The notes under the pieces were generated by a model. That model searched no databases. It saw only the letters and a program-made list of their open reading frames with translations, and was not told the origin of the DNA. Made by a program: the position numbers and the translations under genes. From the NCBI RefSeq assembly GCF_002976435.1, contig NZ_PUGF01000019.1:1-64000 (forward strand): a stretch of DNA of 64,000 nucleotides, given 5' to 3'. Position 1 is the stretch's first letter; each line of letters starts with the position of its first letter. Below, piece after piece: positions 34,738 to 43,240 of the stretch. Origin of the DNA: Solimicrobium silvestre. Its GTDB lineage: Bacteria > Pseudomonadota > Gammaproteobacteria > Burkholderiales > Burkholderiaceae_D.

Positions 34738-37044
34738 ATGGCGAACTATCTGCAAATAAAATCCAAACACAGCCACGGCAGCAACTGCAACCACGGTCAC
34801 AGCCACGACCATGGGCACGACCATAAACACGAAGAGAAGCAAGAGCACAAGCATGATCACGGCGCTCACGCTGGAAGAGCTTGCAGCGCTGGCGCTCCGG
34901 TGACATTCACCGGCCTGGCCGCGCAGATCGCGGTCGATGGCGGCGTGCGCACCGCAATGCGTATCACGCAGATGGACTGCCCGACCGAAGAAGGATTAAT
35001 CCGCAAAAAACTGGGCGGCATGGCGCAAGTCAAAAGCATGGAATTCAACCTGATGCAGCGCGTACTTACTGTAGTGCATGCACCCGAGGCACTGGACTCC
35101 GTTATTCAAGCAATACGTTCATTAGGTTTCGAACCGGAATTGCCCGGAGCCAGCGGCGAGTTGGCCGCCGAAGTGCAGGCACCGGCCAAAGCTTGGTGGC
35201 CGTTAGCATTGGCAGTAGTCGCTGCGATAGGTGCCGAGGCCAGCTCCTGGCTAGCTTGGCCCGCGGCGCTGGGTATTGCGCTGGCGTTGCTGGCAATTGG
35301 AGCATGCGGCCTGAGTACTTACAAAAAGGGCTGGATCGCACTACGCAATGGCAATCTGAATATTAATGCGTTGATGAGTATTGCTGTAACCGGTGCAGCG
35401 CTGATCGGTCAATGGCCGGAAGCAGCTATGGTCATGGTGTTATTCACGATTGCCGAATTGATTGAAGCCAAGTCGCTGGACCGCGCGCGCAATGCCATTA
35501 AAGGTTTAATGCAACTCACGCCTGAACGCGCCACGGTGCAGCAGGCCGACGGCAGTTGGAGCGACGTGGACGCCAAGAGCGTTACGCTAGGTAGTGTGGT
35601 GCGCATCAAACCCGGTGAACGTATCGGGCTGGATGGCCAGATTGTGCAGGGCCGCTCAAGCATCAACCAGGCACCGATCACCGGAGAGAGTTTGCCGGTC
35701 GACAAGGCCGAAGGCGACGCAGTATTTGCGGGCACTATCAATGAATCTGGCTCATTCGACTACCGAGTCACGGCAGCAGCCAACGACAGTACCTTGGCAC
35801 GCATCATTCACGCAGTGGAAGAAGCGCAAGGCGCCAAAGCACCGACCCAGCGTTTCGTCGACCAGTTCTCACGGATCTACACGCCAACGGTATTTGGGCT
35901 GGCCGTATTAGTCGCTGTGCTCCCACCGTTGCTGATAACCGGCGCGGGATGGCATGAATGGATATATAAAGCTCTGGTATTACTGGTGATCGCCTGCCCT
36001 TGTGCATTGGTGATTTCAACACCGGTAACCATCGTTAGCGGTTTGGCTGCCGCAGCTCGACGCGGAATTTTGATCAAGGGCGGCGTCTACCTGGAAGATG
36101 GCCGCAAGCTCTCTTGGTTGGCGTTGGACAAAACCGGCACGATCACTCATGGCAAACCGATGCAGACTGATTTTGCTGTCATCGCCACTGATGTGTCAGC
36201 CGAAGACAGCCAGCGCTGGGCCATGAGTTTGGCTGCACGTTCCGACCATCCTGTTTCTAAAGCCATTGCCAAGGCCAATATCGGTACGGCACCAGAGCAG
36301 GTCGAAGCATTTGAGGCGCTGTTAGGCCGCGGCGTGCGTGGCGTGATTAATGGCCGCAACTACTTCCTCGGCAACCACCACATGGTGGAAGAATTAGGTC
36401 GCTGTTCGCTTGAACTGGAAGCCCGCCTAGACGTCTTGGAGCGTCAGGGCAAGAGCGTAGTGCTACTAGTGGACGACAGCCATGTATTAGCGCTGTTCGC
36501 TGTAGCCGACACGGTGAAAGAAAGCAGCCGTGCGGCGATTGCCGAACTACACGCGTTAGGTATCAAGACCATGATGCTGACCGGCGACAACCCGCACACA
36601 GCCGAAGCGATTGCCGCGCAAGTCGGCATTGATGAGGCACGCGGCAACCAGTTACCTCAAGATAAACTGCAAGCCATCGAAGCACTGGCACGTAAAGGCG
36701 CCGTGGTCGGAATGGTAGGGGATGGCATTAACGATGCTCCTGCACTGGCGCGTGCCAACATCGGTTTCGCCATGGGCGCGATGGGCACCGATACGGCGAT
36801 TGAGACCGCCGATGTGGCACTGATGGACGACGACTTACGCAAAATCCCTGGCTTTGTAAGACTGTCGCGTGCTACGCATTCAATACTGATGCAGAACATC
36901 GCGCTGGCACTCGGCATCAAGCTGGTGTTTCTGGTACTGACTCTGACGGGCGCGGGCACCATGTGGATGGCGGTATTCGCCGACGTAGGCGCTAGCTTGC
37001 TAGTGATCGGTAATGGACTACGCTTGATGCGGCATAAAGTTTAA
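34738..37044 (+). CDS. Heavy-metal P-type ATPase with His-rich N-terminus (CadA/ZntA-like)
   Basis: The 768-residue pump expels divalent metal ions (Zn, Cd, Pb) with ATP. Residues 11-45 form a His-rich stretch with many H-x-H pairs (HGHSHDHGHDHKHEEK). An HMA domain with a MDCPTEEGLIRKK metal site follows. Transmembrane helices, the TGES loop (APITGESLPVDK), CPC at 420-422 (IACPCALVIST), the phosphorylated Asp464 (DKTGT) and GDGINDAPALARA are all present. The His stretch may buffer or sense zinc. Its gene is divergent from the CadR-like regulator and follows the 19-base-spacer promoter. Confidence 0.93.
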   Translation: MANYLQIKSKHSHGSNCNHGHSHDHGHDHKHEEKQEHKHDHGAHAGRACSAGAPVTFTGLAAQIAVDGGVRTAMRITQMDCPTEEGLIRKKLGGMAQVKSMEFNLMQRVLTVVHAPEALDSVIQAIRSLGFEPELPGASGELAAEVQAPAKAWWPLALAVVAAIGAEASSWLAWPAALGIALALLAIGACGLSTYKKGWIALRNGNLNINALMSIAVTGAALIGQWPEAAMVMVLFTIAELIEAKSLDRARNAIKGLMQLTPERATVQQADGSWSDVDAKSVTLGSVVRIKPGERIGLDGQIVQGRSSINQAPITGESLPVDKAEGDAVFAGTINESGSFDYRVTAAANDSTLARIIHAVEEAQGAKAPTQRFVDQFSRIYTPTVFGLAVLVAVLPPLLITGAGWHEWIYKALVLLVIACPCALVISTPVTIVSGLAAAARRGILIKGGVYLEDGRKLSWLALDKTGTITHGKPMQTDFAVIATDVSAEDSQRWAMSLAARSDHPVSKAIAKANIGTAPEQVEAFEALLGRGVRGVINGRNYFLGNHHMVEELGRCSLELEARLDVLERQGKSVVLLVDDSHVLALFAVADTVKESSRAAIAELHALGIKTMMLTGDNPHTAEAIAAQVGIDEARGNQLPQDKLQAIEALARKGAVVGMVGDGINDAPALARANIGFAMGAMGTDTAIETADVALMDDDLRKIPGFVRLSRATHSILMQNIALALGIKLVFLVLTLTGAGTMWMAVFADVGASLLVIGNGLRLMRHKV

Positions 37045-37099
37045 CTGTACTAACTTAAAAAACATCAACTGCGCTGCCGGACTTATTTGCAGACACCTG

Positions 37100-37131
37100 A
37101 ATGGAAGTGCAATAAAACTGCACTTCCATTT
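37100..37131 (+). terminator. Intrinsic terminator after the P-type ATPase gene
   Basis: The stem aatggaagtgca / tgcacttccatt with a short loop is followed by a T run on the plus strand and preceded by an A-rich stretch on the other. It lies about 55 bases after the ATPase stop. Confidence 0.85.
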
Positions 37132-37179
37132 TTACATGTTACTGTTTTTGGCTCATGAGTTTGGCGGCACCGGCCTTGC

Positions 37180-37650
37180 TCATAGTGCCAATTCACTCAA
37201 TTCCGGATGTTCATCAGGACGGCGGCCAATCGGCCAAAAGAATTTGCGCTCAGATTCGCTGATCGGAAGATCATTAATACTTGCATGGCGGTGCGTCATG
37301 TAACCTTCCGCATTAAATTCCCAGTTTTCATTACCATAGGCACGAAACCATTGCCCGGCATCGTTATGATATTCATACGCGAACCGCACCGCAATGCGGT
37401 TGCCGCCATACGCCCACAACTCTTTGATTAACCTGTATTCCAGCTCCCTCCCCCACTTCCGCGTCAAGAATTGATGAACCTGTTCGCGCCCGACAGGGAA
37501 ATCGGTTCGATTGCGCCAGCGCGTATCTTCCGTGTAGACAAATACCACCTTGTCCGGATCTCGGGTATTCCACGCATCTTCAGCCAAGCGTACTTTTTGA
37601 ATTGCTGTTGCCTTGGTAAATGGCGGCACAGGTAGTTTGATAGTCATCAT
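37180..37650 (-). CDS. DUF1348 / SnoaL-like (NTF2 fold) protein
   Basis: The 156-residue protein belongs to the DUF1348 group of NTF2-fold proteins. The pattern [20 protein letters not shown] and SRWRNR-like [20 protein letters not shown] is highly characteristic, as is the tail [20 protein letters not shown]. No catalytic role is established for the family. The gene is divergent from a TetR gene with two shared palindromes in between, so it is probably induced by a ligand of that repressor. The start is either of two adjacent ATG codons. Confidence 0.85.
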   Translation of the reverse strand: MMTIKLPVPPFTKATAIQKVRLAEDAWNTRDPDKVVFVYTEDTRWRNRTDFPVGREQVHQFLTRKWGRELEYRLIKELWAYGGNRIAVRFAYEYHNDAGQWFRAYGNENWEFNAEGYMTHRHASINDLPISESERKFFWPIGRRPDEHPELSELAL

Positions 37651-37683
37651 AATTCCCTTAAATAGGTTACTGAAATAATTAAT

Positions 37684-37732
37684 AGACAGATCTGTCTGTT
37701 TTTAAGTATATACACGATGAACAGGTCTGTCT
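37684..37732. promoter_or_regulatory. Pair of TetR operators between divergent genes
   Basis: Site 1 is the perfect palindrome AGACAGATCTGTCT (37684-37697). Site 2, gaacaggtctgtct (about 37719-37732), matches it at 11 of 14 positions. A -10 element tataat (37732-37737) abuts site 2 and faces the TetR gene. The pair fits autorepression plus control of the DUF1348 gene. Confidence 0.75.
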
Positions 37733-37763
37733 ATAATACGATTTTGCAAACTATGAATTCACC

Positions 37764-38315
37764 ATGTCACAACCATCGAACCCGCGCGAACGTATTCTGC
37801 TAACCGCTCATGACCTGTTTTATCGCGACGGCATTCGTGCAACCGGAATAGACCGGGTTATTGCAGAATCAGGCGTCGCCAAGGCCACCTTCTATAAATA
37901 TTTCCCAAGTAAAAACGATCTCATTTATGAATTTCTGGAATATCGACATCAATATTGGATGACCTGGTTCGTTGATGCGCTACAGCGCCACGGCGACGAG
38001 CCCAAGGCGCTAACTCTGGCGATGGCAGAGTGGTTTGCGAATGCGGGTTTTCGCGGCTGCGCCTTCATTAATAGCGTTGCAGAATTAGGTGGAACGTTAC
38101 CTGAGGTGCTGGAAATTTCACGACGTCATAAGCAAGAAATGACTGAAACTATTTCCAAACTTTTACCGCCATCCCGACACCGAAAACAGGATGCCGCCGC
38201 GTTAAGCCTGGCTGTAGATGGAGCCATTATTCGAGCACAGTGTGATCCAGAACCGGATGCTGCACTGGCATCGCTGGAATTAATCCGAAAATTATTGATG
38301 GCTACACCAAAATAA
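37764..38315 (+). CDS. TetR-family repressor, partner of the DUF1348 gene
   Basis: The 183-residue regulator has a clear N-terminal helix-turn-helix (GIDRVIAESGVAKATFYKYF, about residues 28-47) and a helical effector domain with WFANAGFRGCAFINSVAELG, typical of TetR members next to small enzymes. The phrase DLFYRDGIRATGIDRVI is a common form in this subgroup. The gene is transcribed divergently from a DUF1348 gene across two AGACAG palindromes, which are likely its binding sites. The effector is not known. Confidence 0.88.
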   Translation: MSQPSNPRERILLTAHDLFYRDGIRATGIDRVIAESGVAKATFYKYFPSKNDLIYEFLEYRHQYWMTWFVDALQRHGDEPKALTLAMAEWFANAGFRGCAFINSVAELGGTLPEVLEISRRHKQEMTETISKLLPPSRHRKQDAAALSLAVDGAIIRAQCDPEPDAALASLELIRKLLMATPK

Positions 38316-38760
38316 TTCCATTTATTTCAACATGCCCTGGTATTTAAAAAAATATTGGGCGTGTATATAGCCCCCTCAGATCTACCCCAAATCTTAATTA
38401 ATGCGCAGACAAATGCGCTATCGCTTACGTCCCTCCCACTCCACGATAATTGCAAAAAAGTCCTGATCGATCAAAGAGAATTGCACAACTTTGTGCTGCA
38501 TTCTGCGCAGTGAAAATCGCAATACCGATCATGCAACAGCATCCTCTTTTCGGCAATAAATCAACTTAAATAGTTATTATATTTAATTGACATTTTTAAA
38601 TTAAAATTGTATATACAGTAACTCTTGATAAGCGGCAGTCTGAGCAAAAGATTGCCGCATCAAACAGTGTGCCGTTCAGATCGCTTGAACAAAAGCCACC
38701 ATAAGCTCGACACAGATCGGCAAATACGTCAGCAAATTAAATCAACAAGGAGATACCTCA
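38316..38760. other. Long AT-rich leader before the permease gene
   Basis: About 445 bases lie between the TetR gene and the permease start. The later part is very AT-rich (38565-38625) and probably holds the permease promoter. A frame open from 38625 to the permease ATG is extended by chance from a TTG and lacks a ribosome binding site. I see no RNA structure or operator that stands out. Confidence 0.4.
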
Positions 38761-40130
38761 TGCAAAAACAGACAATGGTCCGCGGATTAACCGCCCGGCA
38801 TATCCGATTTATAGCGCTGGGTTCAGCGATTGGTACCGGATTATTTTATGGCTCGGCAAGCGCAATTCAACTGGCCGGGCCGTCCGTGATACTGGCCTAC
38901 CTGATCGGCGGCGTAGCCATTTACCTGATGATGCGCTCGCTCGGCGAAATGGCCGTGCACAATCCCATATCAGGCTCGTTCGGGCATTATGCCGGCCAAT
39001 ATCTGGGGCCGTTAGCGGGGTTTCTTACCGGCTGGACTTATGCACTTTCCATGATGTTCGTCTGTCTGGCCGATGTCACAGCGGTGGGCATTTATATGAG
39101 CTTTTGGTTTCCAGACGTGGCACGCTGGGTGTGGGTACTCAGCATTATTTTATTTGTCGGCGCACTGAATTTATGTAACGTGAAAGTGTTCGGCGAGATG
39201 GAGTTCTGGCTGACCTTAATCAAGGTCGGCGCAATTGTTGCCATGATCGCTGGCGGTGCAGCCATTATTATATTTGGACTGGGAAATACCCAGCCCGCTG
39301 GCGTTAGCCATCTTTGGCAAGATGGCGGATTTATGCCGAATGGAATAGGCGGCATGGTCGCGTCATTTACCATAGTAATGTTTGCGTTTGGCGGGGTTGA
39401 AATAATCGGCATTTCTGCCGGAGAGGCACAAGACCCGCAAAAGAGCATTCCTAAAGCGATTAATGCGGTACCAGTTCGTATTCTGCTGTTTTATGTGCTG
39501 ACTTTATTCGTCTTAATGTCGATCTACCCTTGGCGACAAATAGGTAGCGAGGGAAGTCCTTTTGTGCAGATATTTGACAGCCTGAATATTACTTTTGCCG
39601 CAGCCATGCTAAATTTTGTCGTGATTTCTGCCGCCATTTCCTCGATTAACAGCGATATCTTTGCCGCCGGTCGGATGCTGTATGGAATGGCATTGAAAGG
39701 TCAGGCACCGGCCGGTTTTGCCCGTCTGTCTGCATCAGGCGTACCAACGTTGACGGTATTGGTAATGGGTGCAACGCTGTTATTTGGCGTCGTGCTTAAC
39801 TATCTCATGCCAGAAGATGTATTCCTGCTGTGCGCTTCCATTGTCACGTTTGCCTGTGTCTGGGTGTGGCTGGTTATTTTACTGTCGCAATTTTCCATGC
39901 GCATGAAAATGAGCAAAGAAGAAGTCGCCAATTTAAAATTCCCTGTCCTGTTTTGGCCCTACGGCCCAATAATCGCTACCGCATTTATGGTGTTTATTTT
40001 TGGCGTTCTCGGTTATTTCCCTAAAACACAACCAGCCTTAATAGTTGGTGTTGTTTGGCTCATCGTGCTGAGTATTGTTTATAAATTTTGGATGAAGCCA
40101 TTCACGCCAAAAATTGAACAACAAAACTAG
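38761..40130 (+). CDS. APC-family amino acid permease
   Basis: The protein (456 residues; AAGGAGA 8 bases before ATG 38761 decides the start) has twelve predicted membrane helices and the AAT-family opening [23 protein letters not shown], where the GSAIGTGLF loop contacts the substrate backbone. [20 protein letters not shown] is the second typical loop. It imports an amino acid with protons; ProY/AroP-type relatives take proline or aromatic amino acids. It is the first of a group with a PhyH dioxygenase and a porin, so the substrate may be the one that the dioxygenase hydroxylates. Exact substrate not known. Confidence 0.9.
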
Positions 40131-40146
40131 TTGCGTGTTTTTCTTT

Positions 40147-40174
40147 CGTTATTCCAGCCTATGCTGGAATAACG
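40147..40174. repeat. Perfect 12-bp hairpin between permease and dioxygenase genes
   Basis: Arms cgttattccagc and gctggaataacg enclose a 4-base loop. The right arm runs into gaataacgttaa, close to gaatgacgttaa in the repeat at 21707-21877, so the two may be degenerate relatives. Without a T run it is more likely a REP-like or mRNA-stabilising element than a terminator. Confidence 0.6.
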
Positions 40175-40212
40175 TTAACAGCGAAATGAAGTAACAAATG
40201 GGAGAATCAACA

Positions 40213-41040
40213 ATGCAGAATCAGCCCTATGAATTTATTGTTCAACCAGAGATTATCGAATCATTTCAACGCGACGGCGCAGTATGTATCCGTCGCTTAT
40301 TTACGCCGGATGAAGTTGCGCTGTTAGAAAGCGGGATTGAAGAAAATCTTCGTGCGCCGAGTACCCGATCCAAAATCGCTAGCAAAGCAGATGATCCTGG
40401 TCGTTTTTTTGAAGACTTCTCCAACTGGCAAGAAATCGACGCCTATCAACGCTTTATTGTGCATAGTCGTGTCGGCAGCGTGGCGGCCCAGCTCATGCAA
40501 AGTGACACGGCACGTTTGTATCACGATCATTTATTGGTCAAGGAACCCAACACCAGACAAAAAACTCCCTGGCATCAAGATCAACCTTATTACAACATTG
40601 AGGGTCGGCAGAATTGCAGTATGTGGATGCCGGTTGATCCAGTCACCAGAGAAGCAACGCTGGAATTTGTGGGCGGTTCACATTTGGGGCCTTGGCTGAT
40701 GCCGCGCACTTTTTTAGATAATCAAGCCAAGTGGTTTCCCGAAGGAAGTCTGACGGCATTACCTGATATTGATGCCGATCGATCAGCCTGGAATATTTTA
40801 GGTTGGGCGCTGGAGCCATGTGACGCAGTGTTCTTTCATATGCTGACACTGCACGGCGCGAACGGTGTTGGTAGCGCACGGCGGCGGCGCGTTTTTTCGG
40901 TACGTTTTCTGGGCGATGACGTGCGCCATGCTCCACGCCAATGGAAAACTTCGCCTGAATTTCCTGGCTTGGCAGAAGCATTGCCAGCCGGAGCTGCAAT
41001 GCAGCATCCGCTATTTCCTCTGTTATGGCCGCGCAGATAA
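40213..41040 (+). CDS. PhyH-family Fe(II)/2-oxoglutarate dioxygenase
   Basis: The 275-residue protein belongs to the phytanoyl-CoA dioxygenase family. The iron ligands are in PWHQDQPYYNIEG (H-x-D, about residues 119-121) and LTLHGANG (distal His, about 212), with the 2-oxoglutarate Arg in RRRVFSVRF. Such enzymes hydroxylate free amino acids, ectoine or acyl chains. The ATG at 40213 is preceded by GGGAG. It follows a permease gene and precedes a porin gene by 26 bases, so it may act on an imported compound. The substrate is not known. Confidence 0.88.
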   Translation: MQNQPYEFIVQPEIIESFQRDGAVCIRRLFTPDEVALLESGIEENLRAPSTRSKIASKADDPGRFFEDFSNWQEIDAYQRFIVHSRVGSVAAQLMQSDTARLYHDHLLVKEPNTRQKTPWHQDQPYYNIEGRQNCSMWMPVDPVTREATLEFVGGSHLGPWLMPRTFLDNQAKWFPEGSLTALPDIDADRSAWNILGWALEPCDAVFFHMLTLHGANGVGSARRRRVFSVRFLGDDVRHAPRQWKTSPEFPGLAEALPAGAAMQHPLFPLLWPRR

Positions 41041-41066
41041 ATCAATCCAATTGGAGACAAAACAAA

Positions 41067-42182
41067 ATGAAAAAATCATTATTTATGCTTGCAGCACTCG
41101 GCGCACCTGAATTCGCTGAGGCGCAATCCAACGTTACTATTTACGGCATTGCCGATATGTCGATTAACCACTTCTCCGGCAGTAATGGCGGTTTACAAGA
41201 AAACAACTCTGTGACACGTCTTGATTCAAACGCAGGCAACAATTTTGCTGGTAGTCGACTCGGCTTCAAAGGTCGTGAAGACTTGGGTGGCGGATTGAGT
41301 GCCGACTTTAAACTGGAAATGGGCATTCAAATGGATACCGGCCGTTCTGAACAGGGTGGCCGACTGTTTGGCCGTGCCGCCAATATAGGCTTGAACACTG
41401 GCTACGGCTCACTACATCTAGGTCGTCAAGATACACCCGCATTTGACTTGCTCAACAGTTCTGATCCGATGGGAGTTGGCTTGGCAGGTACCACCGCCAA
41501 TATTCATATTGGCAATAAATCGGCCTTTCCAGTTGGTCAGCCAGGAGCTGCGCCACAACAGGGCTGGATTGGAATCGGCGCTATCCGAGCTAACAATAGT
41601 ATTCGCTATGACACACCCAACTTCAATGGCTTCAGTGCCAGTGTTCTCTATGGCATGGGCGAAGTAGCTAGTTCAAGCAATGGCAATCTCGGTATTGTTG
41701 GCTTGAATTATAAATCGCAGGCAATGACCATCGGCTATGTACATATTGATGATAATAGTGCTGGAGTAGTGACCGCTCAAACTGCAGACTTTAAACAAAA
41801 AAGCGACGCACTGGCATTCACCTACGACTTTAAAATAGCCAAGCTATACACGCTGGCCGCAACCAAAAAAGCGGACTCGGCCGGTATTGAAGATAAAGCC
41901 AATTACTATCTGCTCGGCATGAACGCGCCCATTACCAGCAGGGACCAAATCATGCTGAGCTGGAATCGCTCGGCTGGTCGCAATTCCAACGCAAACAGTG
42001 CCGATCAATTCAGCATAGGCTATTCACATGCGTTATCCAAACGGACTATTCTCTACACCTCGTTTTCCAAGATACTAAATAAAGGTAACGCCTCTTTTGG
42101 TATCGACGGCTACGACGGACACGATGGCGCAAATTTTGACTATTCGAGGCTTTTCAACGCCGGAATTCTTCATTCCTTTTAA
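41067..42182 (+). CDS. Betaproteobacterial trimeric porin
   Basis: The protein (371 residues) is a 16-strand outer-membrane porin. Features include a signal segment before AQSNVTIYGIAD, which is the common mature start (QS-x-VT-x-YG-x-D), SRLGFKGREDLGGGLSADFK, RAANIGLNTGYGSLHLGRQD and the C-terminal Phe (GILHSF) needed for outer-membrane insertion. It allows passive entry of small polar solutes. GGAGA lies 12 bases before the ATG. It is probably in one transcript with the dioxygenase. The signal peptide is odd: the core reads LAALGAPEFAEA, with Pro and Glu where a hydrophobic run is usual. Confidence 0.92.
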   Translation: MKKSLFMLAALGAPEFAEAQSNVTIYGIADMSINHFSGSNGGLQENNSVTRLDSNAGNNFAGSRLGFKGREDLGGGLSADFKLEMGIQMDTGRSEQGGRLFGRAANIGLNTGYGSLHLGRQDTPAFDLLNSSDPMGVGLAGTTANIHIGNKSAFPVGQPGAAPQQGWIGIGAIRANNSIRYDTPNFNGFSASVLYGMGEVASSSNGNLGIVGLNYKSQAMTIGYVHIDDNSAGVVTAQTADFKQKSDALAFTYDFKIAKLYTLAATKKADSAGIEDKANYYLLGMNAPITSRDQIMLSWNRSAGRNSNANSADQFSIGYSHALSKRTILYTSFSKILNKGNASFGIDGYDGHDGANFDYSRLFNAGILHSF

Positions 42183-42193
42183 TCTTGCACGTA

Positions 42194-42224
42194 GTTTGGG
42201 CTGATGCCGTTCATCAGCCCAAAC
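42194..42224 (+). terminator. Stem-loop after the porin gene
   Basis: The perfect 12-bp stem gtttgggctgat / atcagcccaaac has a 7-base loop and lies 12 bases after the porin stop. The T run is short (ttg), so termination may be weak. A further hairpin gtttctat / atagaaac sits at 42292-42313, upstream of the next operon. Confidence 0.65.
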
Positions 42225-42478
42225 TTGACAATGATTCACGAGCGAACCTCCCACTCCCCCCCCAAATCTTCAACATTTTTGTTTCTGCTTTGTTTCTATC
42301 CGCAAATAGAAACGCCAGGATACAAGAAGCCTCTTAGCAAGACACAAGCCAGCAACACAAACCCGTTTTAATACACTCACTGGCGTACATCGTGCATCGC
42401 CGAGTCGGTCTGCTGACATATCAGCCAGGCAAGGACAAAATTCGACTAAAAATGCACTTCATCTAACGAAAGAGTGAA

Positions 42479-43240
42479 ATGAGTTTAAAACCAATGTTAC
42501 GCCCGCCGATCATCTTGCATGACGTGGTCAAAAGCTATGAAACGCCATCCGGGTCATTTATGGCATTAAAAAAAGTCAGCCTTGAAATTCAGCAAGGGGA
42601 ATTTATTGCCGTAGTCGGCAAATCAGGTAGCGGCAAAACGACCCTGCTAAATGTGATTGCCGGAATTGATCGCCCCTCTTCTGGCTCTGTCACCGTGGCT
42701 GGACAAGCTTTGCAGGAGCTTAGCGAACATCAGCTATCAACCTGGCGCGGTACGACGGTGGGAATAGTGTTTCAATTCTTTCAATTACTTCCAACCTTGA
42801 CCGCCCTTGAAAATGTGATGCTGGCGATGGATTTTTGCAAGAAATATCCTGCTCGCGAGCGCCGGGCACGCGCAATGGAACTGCTAGCCAAGGTTGGCGT
42901 AAGTGAACAGTCCAACAAACTGCCCGCGACGCTTTCCGGCGGCCAGCAACAACGGGTAGCCATCGCACGCGCTTTAGCTAACGCACCGACGCTGATCGTT
43001 GCGGATGAACCAAGCGGCAACCTGGATTCAGTAACGGCAGCGACTGTTCTTGGTCTGCTACGCACGCTGGCAGACAGCGGCACCACGGTCGTCGTCGCCA
43101 CGCATGACAAAGATATTGCCGCACTGAGCGACCGCAGTATTTATGTCGCCGATGGCAAGCTAGAATCGGTCTCAGCGTCAGCTTCAGTTTCGTCTGCCCA
43201 ACCGTTACATCCGATACACCTTCAACAAGGAGCGGGATAA
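42479..43240 (+). CDS. ABC transporter ATP-binding protein (LolD/MacB-like)
   Basis: The 253-residue ATPase has Walker [14 protein letters not shown] (about residues 49-61), the Q-loop region [16 protein letters not shown], signature [15 protein letters not shown] and Walker [14 protein letters not shown]. This form fits the lipoprotein-release/MacB class. Its stop overlaps the ATG of an FtsX-type permease by one base, giving a two-gene exporter. The downstream two-component genes lie in the same direction and may control it. The cargo is unknown; peptide, lipoprotein or antibiotic export are options. Confidence 0.92.
   Translation: MSLKPMLRPPIILHDVVKSYETPSGSFMALKKVSLEIQQGEFIAVVGKSGSGKTTLLNVIAGIDRPSSGSVTVAGQALQELSEHQLSTWRGTTVGIVFQFFQLLPTLTALENVMLAMDFCKKYPARERRARAMELLAKVGVSEQSNKLPATLSGGQQQRVAIARALANAPTLIVADEPSGNLDSVTAATVLGLLRTLADSGTTVVVATHDKDIAALSDRSIYVADGKLESVSASASVSSAQPLHPIHLQQGAG

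Noticed and set aside
38625-38760. Longer permease start at a TTG 136 bases upstream
   Set aside because: The extension is polar and unlike the family; a strong AAGGAGA stands just before ATG 38761.
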